A stretch of DNA of 64,000 nt from Saccharospirillum sp040881935 (GCF_040881935.1 NZ_JBBECH010000068.1:19976-83975); one strand, 5' to 3'. Positions 33,556 through 42,168 are shown, counted from the first letter of the stretch. Notes: generated by a model not told the origin, from the letters alone. Numbers and translations: made by a program.

Positions 33556-33642
33556 ATGGTTTTGCACGACGTTTGCGAACAACGATCGTTACCTGAGCCA
33601 GCAACAGCAGCTAACCAATTCGGAACGACAACGCAAAAGTGA
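33556..33642 (+). CDS. Candidate 28-codon leader peptide of carAB
   Basis: A short frame MVLHDVCEQRSLPEPATAAN followed by QFGTTTQK ends in TGA at 33640-33642, 7 bases before the stem of the carA leader terminator. That spacing is typical of translation-coupled attenuation. No strong ribosome-binding site is seen, so this is a candidate only. carA leaders with attenuators have been reported in Pseudomonas. Confidence 0.35.
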   Translation: MVLHDVCEQRSLPEPATAANQFGTTTQK

Positions 33643-33649
33643 ATGATGG

Positions 33650-33681
33650 GCGAGATGGGGGTTTCTTCATCTCGCTTTTTT
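33650..33681 (+). terminator. Terminator/attenuator hairpin in the carA leader
   Basis: GCGAGATG-N10-CATCTCGC followed by TTTTTT lies about 130 bases before carA. There is no gene immediately upstream on the plus strand that needs terminating (the nearest ends at 33435, more than 200 bases away), so regulation of carAB by attenuation is the likely role. Confidence 0.65.
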
Positions 33682-33811
33682 GCGAAAGGGGTTGGGAGAA
33701 CTGTCTGACTGGTCAGTTTTAACGGTCAGTATCCGTAAATGTCCATGCCGCGCCTTGCCAGTGACTTTCCAGTCATTGCCCACTCGCACTGCAAGATAGA
33801 GGAACGGATCT

Positions 33812-34948
33812 TTGAGTACGCCAGCCATACTCGCACTAGCTGACGGCAGTCTGTTTCGGGGGGTCAGCATTGGCGCCCCGGGAGAATCGATCGGTGAGGT
33901 GGTGTTCAATACCGCCATGACCGGTTACCAGGAAATTCTGACAGACCCCTCCTATGCCCGCCAAATCGTTACCCTCACTTACCCGCACATCGGGAATACC
34001 GGTACCAATTCCGAAGATGAAGAATCGGAACATGTCTGGGCCGCTGGTCTGATTATTCGTGATTTGCCGTTGCTGCACAGTAATTTCCGCAGCGAGCAGT
34101 CATTGCAGGGCTACTTGATCGACAACAATGTGGTTGCCATCGCCGATATCGACACCCGCCGCCTGACACGCTTATTGCGGGAAAAAGGTGCGCAAAGTGG
34201 TTGCATCATGGCGGGCGAGAACCTCGACGAAGCGCGGGCGCTGGAACTGGCCCGGGGTTTTGCCGGACTCAAAGGCATGGACTTGGCCAAAGAAGTCACC
34301 ACCGACACCGCCTATCAGTGGCGCGAAACCAGCTGGTCATTGAATGACGGTCACCAGGTACGTGGTGATGAAGAATTGCCGCTGCATGTGGTTGCCTACG
34401 ATTACGGTGTAAAGCGCAACATTCTGCGCATGCTGGTCGACCGTGGCTGTCGCCTGACCGTGGTGCCGGCACAAACACCGGCCGCCGATGTATTGGCGCT
34501 CAAGCCCGACGGCGTGTTCCTATCCAATGGCCCGGGCGATCCGGAACCCTGTGACTACGCCATTGAAGCCATACGCGAATTGCTGGAGACCGATATTCCG
34601 GTCTTCGGTATTTGCCTGGGCCACCAGTTGCTGGGCCTGGCCAGTGGCGCCAAAACGCTGAAAATGAAATTCGGTCACCACGGTGCCAACCACCCGGTGG
34701 AAGTGATGGCAGACAACACCGTAATGATTACCAGCCAGAACCATGGCTTTGCAATCGATGGTGACACCCTGCCCGCCAACCTGGTGGCTACGCACCGTTC
34801 TCTGTTCGACGGCTCACTGCAGGGCGTGCACCGCACTGACAAGGCCGCTTTCAGTTTCCAGGGGCACCCGGAGGCGAGTCCGGGTCCGCGCGATTGCGCC
34901 CCTTTGTTTGATCACTTCATCGAACTGATGCAAGCGGATCGCCGATGA
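33812..34948 (+). CDS. carA: Carbamoyl phosphate synthetase small (glutaminase) subunit
   Basis: CarA releases ammonia from glutamine for CarB. The 378-residue protein has an N-terminal small-subunit domain ('LADGSLFRGVSIGAPGESIG', 'EVVFNTAMTGYQEILTDPSY') and a class I glutamine amidotransferase domain with the nucleophile in 'FGICLGHQLLGLASG' and the His-Glu pair in 'GHPEASPGP'. The start codon is TTG at 33812 with GAGGA 8 bases upstream. It lies behind a leader with an intrinsic terminator. dapB, the usual upstream neighbour, is absent. Confidence 0.96.
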   Translation: MSTPAILALADGSLFRGVSIGAPGESIGEVVFNTAMTGYQEILTDPSYARQIVTLTYPHIGNTGTNSEDEESEHVWAAGLIIRDLPLLHSNFRSEQSLQGYLIDNNVVAIADIDTRRLTRLLREKGAQSGCIMAGENLDEARALELARGFAGLKGMDLAKEVTTDTAYQWRETSWSLNDGHQVRGDEELPLHVVAYDYGVKRNILRMLVDRGCRLTVVPAQTPAADVLALKPDGVFLSNGPGDPEPCDYAIEAIRELLETDIPVFGICLGHQLLGLASGAKTLKMKFGHHGANHPVEVMADNTVMITSQNHGFAIDGDTLPANLVATHRSLFDGSLQGVHRTDKAAFSFQGHPEASPGPRDCAPLFDHFIELMQADRR

Positions 34949-35019
34949 ACGGTTCACGCCAGACGCCTGTAAACGTCTCCCGTATTCCGTCCAGCCATCT
35001 GCTATGAGCGAAGCGAATC

Positions 35020-38000
35020 ATGCCAAAACGTACTGATATCAAAAGCATACTGATCCTCGGCGCTGGCCCTATTGTAATCGGCCAGGCCTGCGAATTTGAT
35101 TACTCCGGAGCCCAGGCCTGCAAGGCCCTGCGTGAAGAGGGCTACCGCGTCATTCTGGTAAACTCCAACCCGGCCACCATCATGACCGACCCGGCCATGG
35201 CCGATGCCACCTACATTGAACCGGTGGTGTGGAGCGAAGTCGCTAAAATTATCGAGAAAGAACGTCCCGATGCAGTGTTGCCGACCATGGGCGGCCAGAC
35301 CGCATTGAACTGCGCACTGGATCTGGAACGTGAAGGCGTACTGGAAAAATTCGGGGTGCAGATGATCGGTGCCAACGCCGATACCATCGACAAAGCCGAA
35401 GACCGCGAGCGGTTCGACGACGCCATGAAAGCCATTGGCCTGGAAACCCCGCGCCATGGTATTGCCCGGTCGATCGAACAGGCCTGGGTAATACTCGAAG
35501 ACATTGGCCTGCCGTGCATCATTCGCCCCAGCTTCACCATGGGTGGCTCCGGCGGTGGCATTGCCTACAACCGGGAAGAATTTGCAGAAATCTGCGAACG
35601 CGGGCTGGACCTGTCACCGACCCGTGAACTGCTGATCGATGAAAGCCTGATCGGCTGGAAAGAATACGAAACGGAAGTGGTGCGCGACAAAGCGGATAAC
35701 TGCATTATTGTTTGTACCATCGAAAACTTTGATGCTCTGGGCGTGCACACCGGCGACTCCATTACCGTTGCCCCGGCTCAGACGCTGACCGACAAGGAAT
35801 ATCAAATCATGCGTGACGCCTCGCTGGCGGTGTTGCGTGAGATTGGTGTTGAAACCGGTGGCTCCAACGTCCAGTTTGGCATCAACCCGGAAAACGGTCG
35901 CATGGTGGTCATTGAAATGAACCCGCGGGTAAGTCGCTCTTCGGCGCTGGCGTCGAAGGCGACTGGCTTTCCGATTGCCAAGATCGCCGCCAAGTTGGCG
36001 GTGGGTTACACCCTTGATGAACTGCAGAACGACATCACCGGCGGTGTTACTCCGGCCTCGTTCGAGCCGAGCATCGATTATGTGGTCACCAAGATTCCAC
36101 GCTTTGCGTTCGAGAAATTTCCGCAAGCCAACGATCGCCTGACCACCCAGATGAAATCGGTTGGTGAAGTCATGGCCATTGGCCGTAACTTTCAGGAGTC
36201 GGTTCAAAAAGCCTTGCGCGGTTTGGAAGTCAGCGCTGCCGGTTTCGACAGCAAGGTCGATCTGAACACCGACGAAGCCAACGACATCATCGTGCGCGAA
36301 CTGAAAGAACCCGGCGCCGAGCGCATCTGGTACATCGGCGATGCGTTCCGGGCCGACTTCAGCGTCGAGGAAGTCCACCGCCTGACCGGGATCGACCCCT
36401 GGTACCTGGTGCAGATCGAAGATCTGATCAACGAAGAAAAAACCCTGCAGGAATCCGGCATGAAAGACCTGGGTGCCGATGCCATGCGTCGCCTCAAGCG
36501 CAAGGGTTTCTCCGATGAGCGGCTGGCCTTCCTGATGGGCGTCAGCGAGAAAGAACTGCGCAAAAAGCGCTGGGCTCAGGGTGTTCGTCCGGTTTACAAG
36601 CGGGTGGATACCTGTGCCGCCGAGTTTGCCTCCAGCACCGCCTATATGTATTCCAGTTACGACGAGGAATGCGAAGCCGCGCCGAGTGATCGTGAAAAAA
36701 TCATGGTCATCGGCGGTGGTCCGAACCGGATTGGTCAGGGTATTGAGTTTGACTACTGCTGCGTGCATGCCGCACTGGCGGCGCGTGAAGACGGCTTTGA
36801 GACCATCATGGTCAACTGCAATCCGGAAACCGTGTCGACTGATTATGACACCTCAGACCGCTTGTATTTCGAGCCGGTCACACTGGAAGACGTGCTGGAG
36901 ATCATTGATCTCGAAAAACCCAAAGGCGTTATTGTTCAGTTCGGTGGTCAGACCCCTCTGAAACTGGCGCGTGAACTCGAAGCCGCTGGTGCACCCATCA
37001 TCGGCACCTCGCCGGATGCGATCGACCGGGCGGAAGACCGCGAACGTTTCCAGGTGATGATCGAAAAACTGAACCTGTTGCAGCCAGAGAACGGCACCGC
37101 ACGCAGCCTGGAACAGGCACTGACCATTGCCCGTCGCATTGGTTACCCGCTGGTGGTGCGGCCGTCTTATGTTCTCGGTGGCCGGGCGATGGAAATCGTC
37201 TACGAGGAAGCCGAGCTTGAGCGCTACATGCGCGATGCGGTGAAGGTCTCCAACGACTCGCCGGTACTGCTCGACCACTTCCTTGATTCGGCGATCGAGA
37301 TCGATATCGACGCGGTCAGCGACGGCCAGCAGGTAGTGATTGGCGGCATCATGCAGCATATTGAACAGGCCGGGGTACACTCCGGTGACTCCGCCTGCTC
37401 ATTGCCGCCTTACAGTCTGCCCGAGAAAGCCCTGGATCTGATTCACCGGCAGATCACCGACATGGCGCTGGAACTGAACGTCATTGGCTTAATGAACGTG
37501 CAGATGGCGTGGCAGGATGAACAGCTGTACATCATTGAAGTGAACCCGCGTGCCTCGCGGACAGTGCCTTTTGTCTCCAAGGCGATCGGCGTTTCGCTGG
37601 CCAAGGTGGCTGCTCAGGTGATGACCGGTAAGACCCTGGCCGAGATTGGTTTCACCACCGAGATCATCCCGAATTACTACTCGGTCAAGGAAGCGGTGCT
37701 GCCGTTCAACAAGTTCCCGGGTGTCGACCCGATCCTCAGCCCGGAAATGAAATCCACCGGCGAGGTGATGGGCACCGGTGATACCTTTGCCGAGGCCTTC
37801 GCCAAGGCAGTGTTGGGTGCGGGTATTACCTTGCCGCAGAAAGGCATCGTAATCATCTCGGTCAAAGACCGCGACAAGAAGGCCATTCTTGGTGTGGCAC
37901 GCTCACTGGACGAACTTGGCTTCGATGTCCGCGCAACGGAAGGGACGGCGAAGTACCTGACAGAGCAGGGGGTCAGTGTCTCGGTTGTGAACAAGGTCAA

Positions 38001-38247
38001 GGAAGGTCGGCCACACCTGGTGGATATGATCAAAAACCACGAAGTGGTGTTTATGATCAACACCACCGAAGGGCGTCAGTCGATCATCGACAGTTCCGAA
38101 ATTCGTCGTAGTGCATTGCAGCACAAGGTTTATTACACTACGACGTTGGCAGGGGCCGAAGCGTCAGTGATGGCCATGCGCCTTGCCGGGAATACACCGG
38201 TCCGTCGGCTGCAGGATTTGCACGCCACCCAGACGTCAACCGCCTGA
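35020..38247 (+). CDS. carB: Carbamoyl phosphate synthetase large subunit
   Basis: CarB makes carbamoyl phosphate for pyrimidines and arginine. The 1075-residue protein has the two homologous ATP-grasp halves (each with 'GGQT' and 'NPRVSRSS' or 'NPRASRTV' metal/ATP motifs), an oligomerisation domain between them, and a C-terminal MGS-like allosteric domain ('GVSVSVVNKVKEGRPHLVDM'). Length and order are normal. It is 71 bases downstream of carA. A terminator follows, then greA. Confidence 0.98.
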   Translation: MPKRTDIKSILILGAGPIVIGQACEFDYSGAQACKALREEGYRVILVNSNPATIMTDPAMADATYIEPVVWSEVAKIIEKERPDAVLPTMGGQTALNCALDLEREGVLEKFGVQMIGANADTIDKAEDRERFDDAMKAIGLETPRHGIARSIEQAWVILEDIGLPCIIRPSFTMGGSGGGIAYNREEFAEICERGLDLSPTRELLIDESLIGWKEYETEVVRDKADNCIIVCTIENFDALGVHTGDSITVAPAQTLTDKEYQIMRDASLAVLREIGVETGGSNVQFGINPENGRMVVIEMNPRVSRSSALASKATGFPIAKIAAKLAVGYTLDELQNDITGGVTPASFEPSIDYVVTKIPRFAFEKFPQANDRLTTQMKSVGEVMAIGRNFQESVQKALRGLEVSAAGFDSKVDLNTDEANDIIVRELKEPGAERIWYIGDAFRADFSVEEVHRLTGIDPWYLVQIEDLINEEKTLQESGMKDLGADAMRRLKRKGFSDERLAFLMGVSEKELRKKRWAQGVRPVYKRVDTCAAEFASSTAYMYSSYDEECEAAPSDREKIMVIGGGPNRIGQGIEFDYCCVHAALAAREDGFETIMVNCNPETVSTDYDTSDRLYFEPVTLEDVLEIIDLEKPKGVIVQFGGQTPLKLARELEAAGAPIIGTSPDAIDRAEDRERFQVMIEKLNLLQPENGTARSLEQALTIARRIGYPLVVRPSYVLGGRAMEIVYEEAELERYMRDAVKVSNDSPVLLDHFLDSAIEIDIDAVSDGQQVVIGGIMQHIEQAGVHSGDSACSLPPYSLPEKALDLIHRQITDMALELNVIGLMNVQMAWQDEQLYIIEVNPRASRTVPFVSKAIGVSLAKVAAQVMTGKTLAEIGFTTEIIPNYYSVKEAVLPFNKFPGVDPILSPEMKSTGEVMGTGDTFAEAFAKAVLGAGITLPQKGIVIISVKDRDKKAILGVARSLDELGFDVRATEGTAKYLTEQGVSVSVVNKVKEGRPHLVDMIKNHEVVFMINTTEGRQSIIDSSEIRRSALQHKVYYTTTLAGAEASVMAMRLAGNTPVRRLQDLHATQTSTA

Positions 38248-38267
38248 CCGGCGAGTTGGCGGTAAAG

Positions 38268-38295
38268 AAGGGTGCTTAACGGCGCCCTTTTTTTA
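38268..38295 (+). terminator. Intrinsic terminator between carB and greA
   Basis: AAGGGTGC-ttaacg-GCGCCCTT with a T tract; 8-bp stem including one wobble pair, 20 bases after the carB stop. Confidence 0.8.
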
Positions 38296-38407
38296 TTCAG
38301 TATACTTTTTTATTGAGTTTATAAAGAAGGGGGCAGCCCGGTACGGGGTGTCCGCACGAATTTATTGTACCGGCCAGACGTGCCGGTCTACCAGGCAGGG
38401 TAACTGT

Positions 38408-38884
38408 ATGCAACGCTATCCAATGACTCTCGAGGGCGAACTGGCTCTGCAAAATGAGCTGCGTGATCTAAAAACGAATCAGCGGCCGCGTGTGATCAAG
38501 GCCATTGCCGAAGCGCGTGAGCATGGCGATTTGAAAGAGAATGCCGAATATCATGCGGCGCGTGAGCAGCAAGGGTTTATCGAAGGCCGTATTCAGGAAA
38601 TTGAGATGAAGCTGGGTAATGCCCAGGTGATTAATATTCATGACATTCCGCACAGCGGCAAGGTCATTTTCGGTACCACCGTGACCCTGTTGAACCTCGA
38701 TACCGATAAAGGCGTGATCTACAAAATCGTAGGGGAAGACGAAGCCAACGTTAAAGTTAACAAGATATCGGTTACGTCCCCCATTGCCCGTGCCCTAATC
38801 GGCAAAGAGGAAGGTGATGTTGTCGTGGTGAAAACGCCGGGTGGCGATGTTGAATACGAAATCGAGCAGGTTCAGCATGCCTGA
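38408..38884 (+). CDS. greA: Transcript cleavage factor GreA
   Basis: GreA enters the RNA polymerase secondary channel and stimulates cleavage of backtracked RNA. The 158-residue protein has the N-terminal coiled coil with the acidic tip in 'HGDLKENAEYHAAREQQ' and a C-terminal FKBP-like domain ('SPIARALIGKEEGDVVVVKT'). The start is ATG 38408 (MQRYPMTLEG); the open frame upstream overlaps carB and is not family-like. carB-greA order is common in gammaproteobacteria. Confidence 0.96.
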   Translation: MQRYPMTLEGELALQNELRDLKTNQRPRVIKAIAEAREHGDLKENAEYHAAREQQGFIEGRIQEIEMKLGNAQVINIHDIPHSGKVIFGTTVTLLNLDTDKGVIYKIVGEDEANVKVNKISVTSPIARALIGKEEGDVVVVKTPGGDVEYEIEQVQHA

Positions 38885-38967
38885 ACGGGGCTGGGCAGCT
38901 GGCTGGGTCTTTTGGGCACAATAGTATTCTTAAAATCACTCTTTATCAGGCGATCAGACAAAATGGT

Positions 38968-38980
38968 ATAGTAATACTAT
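38968..38980. promoter_or_regulatory. Palindrome ATAGTA-A-TACTAT, candidate operator of the ketoacyl-synthase operon
   Basis: A perfect 6+1+6 palindrome lies 42 bases before the first gene of the three-gene operon and overlaps a TATAGT hexamer (38967-38972) that could be a -10 box. A repressor site is the simplest reading; no matching regulator gene is adjacent. Confidence 0.4.
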
Positions 38981-39021
38981 CCAAATTGGTTCTTTTCCAG
39001 TGACAAAGGAGTACGTCAGGG

Positions 39022-40134
39022 ATGCGAAGCGCCTACATCACCGGGACCGGCGTTTGCCTGCCCGGAACCGCCGTCAGCAATGCCGACATGGAAGCCTACA
39101 TTGGCACCCTAAGCCCGGCGCACAGTCGGCTGGGCCGGGCAACCTTGCGCCACAACGGAATACAACAGCGGCATTATGCGCGCGCGGCCGACGGGCGAAC
39201 GACTCACACCAATGCTCAATTGGCCACCGCGGCTATTCGCGCGGCGCTGGGCTCGGCCCGATGCCGGGATAACCGGCTCGATCTGCTCTGTACCGGCACC
39301 ACCCAGGGCGACTTGCTGGTTCCGGGGTTCGCCAGTGCCGTGCAGGCTGGGCTGGGCATCGCCAACCTGGAAATAGCCTCCTTTCAGTCGGTCTGCGCCA
39401 GCAGTCTGATGGCGCTTAAAACCGCAATGATGGCGGTACAGACCAGTCAGTCAGATGCCGCCGCAGTCAGCGGTAGCGAGTATTCCAGCCGCTGGTTCCA
39501 ACCCTCTTTTTATGCCGATTCCTACCGGGACAATCCGGATCCGGGCATCGAGTTTCTGCGTTATACCCTGTCCGACGGTGGCGGAGCGGTGATTGTTGAA
39601 CCCGAACCGGTAGCCGGGCGTCGCAATTTGCGCATCGACTGGATGGAACAACGCTCCTTCGCCGATCGTTTTCCCAACTGCATGTACGCCGGGGCCACTA
39701 CCAACAGCGCTGACGCCATGCCCTGGAGTGTTTATGCGTCGCCGAGCGAAGCGCACCAGGCCGGAGCCATAGCCCTGAAGCAGGATTTCAAGTTGCTTTA
39801 TGAGCTGTTTCCGGTCTGGATCGGCTACTATCTGGAGCTGCTCGACGCCCGCAGACTGAACCCAGCCGACATCGACGTATTTTTGCCGCACTATTCGGCA
39901 GAATCCCTGGGCCATGAAATGCAACGCCTGTTGCAGGCGACCGGCGCCATGATTCCGCAAGAGCGCTGGTTCAATACCCTGAGCGAGCGGGGCAATACCG
40001 GGTCAGCGTCTTTGTTTGTCATGCTGAACGACTGGATGGAGCGGGCCGACCCGCAGCCCGGGCAACGCCTGCTATGCTTTGTGCCGGAAAGCGGCCGGGC
40101 GTTGGCGGCTTTTATGCATTTGACGGTAGTCTAG
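39022..40134 (+). CDS. Beta-ketoacyl-ACP synthase III-like condensing enzyme
   Basis: The 370-residue thiolase-fold protein has the full KAS III triad: Cys125 in 'FQSVCASSLMALKTAMM', His290 in 'VFLPHYSAES' and Asn325 in 'SERGNTGSAS'. It should therefore form a carbon-carbon bond or transfer an acyl group from an acyl thioester. It is not the housekeeping FabH: it has an unusually long variable middle ('EYSSRWFQPSFYADSYRDNP') and is not next to fab genes. It starts at ATG 39022 (AAGGAG at 39006-39011) and is the first gene of a three-gene operon. Its TAG stop spans the junction with a MITE, so the native C-terminus may have been altered. Confidence 0.85.
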   Translation: MRSAYITGTGVCLPGTAVSNADMEAYIGTLSPAHSRLGRATLRHNGIQQRHYARAADGRTTHTNAQLATAAIRAALGSARCRDNRLDLLCTGTTQGDLLVPGFASAVQAGLGIANLEIASFQSVCASSLMALKTAMMAVQTSQSDAAAVSGSEYSSRWFQPSFYADSYRDNPDPGIEFLRYTLSDGGGAVIVEPEPVAGRRNLRIDWMEQRSFADRFPNCMYAGATTNSADAMPWSVYASPSEAHQAGAIALKQDFKLLYELFPVWIGYYLELLDARRLNPADIDVFLPHYSAESLGHEMQRLLQATGAMIPQERWFNTLSERGNTGSASLFVMLNDWMERADPQPGQRLLCFVPESGRALAAFMHLTVV

Positions 40135-40291
40135 TGGTCCCTGCGCAAAGTTCGGGTACTGTTCGCGTCGCCAGAACGCGCAGTGCTTCGTTGTTGAACC
40201 TTGAAATAGCGCTGCTATTCCGGCGGTTCGCCGCCTCGCCCTGCACATTCTGGCTGTGCTCCTTAGTACCCGAACTTCACGCATGAACCAC
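40134..40291. mobile_element. 158-bp MITE with TA target duplication (IS630/Tc1-mariner-like)
   Basis: Terminal inverted repeats of about 27 bp (outer end GTGGT, inner end AGTTCGGGTACT, four mismatches) are flanked on both sides by TA (40132-40133 and 40292-40293), the target duplication of IS630-type elements. No transposase is encoded. The interior has an inverted segment around GGCGGTTCGCCGCC. The first base of the element completes the TAG stop of the upstream gene, and the element separates the first and second genes of the operon. Confidence 0.75.
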
Positions 40292-40308
40292 TAACAGGAG
40301 ATATCGGT

Positions 40309-41001
40309 ATGAACAGTGCTATTTGCAGTGGCACGGATGTACAGCACGTTATGCGTCGGCTGACCCGCATCTGGAGTGAATTTGAGAGCCGGTTGCGCGC
40401 CGTCCCCATCATCGCCGATGCCCATGCCGGCCGTATCCGTTTGGCCGATTATCGCACCCTGCTCAAAGACCACTACGCTCAGGTAATTGAGGGCAGTGGC
40501 TGGATCAGCCGGGCCGCCTCGTCGGTAAGTCGGCCTTATCTGGAGCAGCGCTCCCTGTTTCTGCGCCATGCGGTCACCGAGCACCGCGACTATGAAATGC
40601 TGGTCCGGGATTTTGCCGCCTGTGAGGGAGACCTGAACGAACTGGTCGATGCCCGCAAGAACCTGGGCTCGATGGCGTTGTCGGCCTGGATGTATCATCG
40701 CGCCAGCCAGCCCAACCCCTTTGACCTGCTCGGTGCCATGTTCATCATTGAAGGGCTGGGCCAGTGGTTCGCCCGCTCCTTCGCCGAAGCGGTGACGGCA
40801 AACCTGTCGCTGACGGAAGCCCAGACCGGATTCTATCGCTACCACGCCGATCACGACCCGGACCATCTGGCCGAGCTGGAAGCCTTGCTGGGCAGCGGTG
40901 TGCTCGAAATACCGGACATGGCCGACACCCTGGTCGAAACCGCAGCGGTCACCGCCCGTCTGTATCTGTTGCAACTGGAAGAAGTGGGGCATTACGGATG
41001 A
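40309..41001 (+). CDS. Heme-oxygenase-like diiron oxidase (HDO-type) family protein
   Basis: The 230-residue all-helical protein has the iron-containing redox enzyme pattern of the heme-oxygenase-like fold. An acidic/His cluster 'HAVTEHRDYEML' (87-98) is followed by Glu148 in 'FIIEGLGQW' and by His179-x3-Asp183-x2-His186 in 'YHADHDPDHL', the usual metal ligands of HDO enzymes such as UndA. These enzymes use O2 and a labile diiron site to cleave or oxidise acyl or amino-acid substrates. It starts with ATG 40309 and GGAG upstream, and its stop overlaps the next gene. Pairing with a KAS III-like enzyme suggests an acyl-derived product; the reaction is not known. Confidence 0.75.
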   Translation: MNSAICSGTDVQHVMRRLTRIWSEFESRLRAVPIIADAHAGRIRLADYRTLLKDHYAQVIEGSGWISRAASSVSRPYLEQRSLFLRHAVTEHRDYEMLVRDFAACEGDLNELVDARKNLGSMALSAWMYHRASQPNPFDLLGAMFIIEGLGQWFARSFAEAVTANLSLTEAQTGFYRYHADHDPDHLAELEALLGSGVLEIPDMADTLVETAAVTARLYLLQLEEVGHYG

Positions 41002-41882
41002 ACTGGGACCTGGATTTCGAACATCAGCGCATAGACCCGCAGGACCCGAACCCCTGGCTGGCGTTGTATCTGGACCAAAGCCTTGACCTGCACGAGCCGG
41101 CCAAACGAGCGCTGCTGCGCGGCTATAATTCCAGGTCTCGCCGCTATTTGTTGCCACTGATCCGACCCCTCGCCCGGCTGAGCATCATTCTGGTCAAGCT
41201 GGTGCGTATGGTATTGCCGAACCGCTGGGCCTGGCCAAGGGCTTTGCACCGAACCATCTACTGGGGCCTGAAGCACTTCGTACGGCGCGACAGCAATTAC
41301 CTGATTCTGCGCCATTTCCACATCGGCACCGAAATACTGCGGTTTATCGCCGACAACGCCGGTGTGAGTATCACTTCGACGCAGCCCCTGCGCCCTCGCA
41401 CCCTGGCCGATCTAAAAGAAGACGCCTTTCTGGTGCACGACCTGAACATCTACAATTTTTTGCTGGAACTGAACACCACGCTTAAAGCCGAGGGCCGGTC
41501 ACTGGAGGCGCCCGCGCAGTTGAACTTCGATTCCATCACCGATGGCGAGTTCGAACTTGACCCGGGCAATCAAGGTCGCTTTAACGTAATCGATCTGCAA
41601 ACTGCCATTGAGTCCTATGTGCCGATGTATTCACTGATGCTGACCGATCACGATTTCTGGCGCGCCGCCAATTCGCTGCAATTGGATGAGACCATCGCCA
41701 TCTATCTGAGTCGCCTGCTGAATGATCCGTTGCCGGTCGGTCTGGTCAACAATCGCCATCCGATGGTGCCGGTGATCACCCTGCACTCCGGGTTTCGGTT
41801 GATGCTGCACGGGCTGGATGCTGAACTGATGCATGCTTATTTGCGCCAGATGAAGCGGGCGCAGTTGGCGGCGGCTGATTAA
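40998..41882 (+). CDS. Uncharacterised His-rich protein coupled to the HDO gene
   Basis: The 294-residue protein is translationally coupled to the HDO gene (ATGA overlap at 40998). No domain is recognised. A hydrophobic segment lies at about 52-74 ('LPLIRPLARLSIILVKLVRM'), possibly membrane-associated. Several acid/histidine clusters could bind metal: His106, His108 and Glu112; His147-Asp148; Asp217-His218; Asp230-Glu231; and Glu276-x2-His279. The order of these clusters along helices is compatible with another metal enzyme or a partner of the HDO protein. Strict coupling implies a shared function. Confidence 0.75.
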   Translation: MNWDLDFEHQRIDPQDPNPWLALYLDQSLDLHEPAKRALLRGYNSRSRRYLLPLIRPLARLSIILVKLVRMVLPNRWAWPRALHRTIYWGLKHFVRRDSNYLILRHFHIGTEILRFIADNAGVSITSTQPLRPRTLADLKEDAFLVHDLNIYNFLLELNTTLKAEGRSLEAPAQLNFDSITDGEFELDPGNQGRFNVIDLQTAIESYVPMYSLMLTDHDFWRAANSLQLDETIAIYLSRLLNDPLPVGLVNNRHPMVPVITLHSGFRLMLHGLDAELMHAYLRQMKRAQLAAAD

Positions 41883-42035
41883 CGAGGCGCTGCGTCCTCC
41901 TGCAGTAGTTCAAAATGATTAAGACAGGTATGCACCAGCGCCAGTACAGCGTCTGCCTGTTTTGACTCCAAGGTCGTACCTTTCAGAGCGTCCAACGTTG
42001 CCTCGCTTGCGCTTAACAACGGATCAATAAACCAT
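41879..42035 (-). pseudogene. Small coding-like remnant, frameshifted near its start
   Basis: On the minus strand a frame reads 'IDPLLSASEATLDALKGTTL' then 'ESKQADAVLALVHTCLNHF' and 'ELLQEDAAPR', ending at 41879 where it overlaps the stop of the convergent gene. Composition is protein-like, but there is no ATG in frame. An ATG at 42035 would be in frame if one T of a TTT run were absent. It is either a broken 51-codon gene, a sequencing slip, or a 46-codon gene starting at TTG 42019. No family recognised. Confidence 0.35.
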
Positions 42036-42168
42036 CACCTTGGCGCCGCATCCTGTGATGCACTGAGCAGTCTGGTGTTCCCGGGCCAATCAGGCATGAC
42101 CGCGACCGGAGCGATGGGGTAGACTGGCAGTAGACCAGACCCGGGTCTGTAATCAACAGGAGAACATC

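Noticed and set aside
35614..36768. Long minus-strand frame (384 codons) within carB
   Set aside because: It is the antisense shadow of a highly conserved gene with strong codon bias; no ribosome-binding site or family similarity.
40309..41001. Heme oxygenase, thiaminase or PqqC assignment for the HDO-fold protein
   Set aside because: The ligand pattern Glu148 and His179-x3-Asp183-x2-His186 fits the diiron HDO group better, and no heme-uptake, thiamin or PQQ genes are nearby.
40764..41882. A 372-residue version of the third operon gene starting inside the HDO gene
   Set aside because: The ATG at 40998 overlaps the HDO stop in the typical coupled ATGA arrangement; the extra 78 codons are the HDO gene read in another frame.
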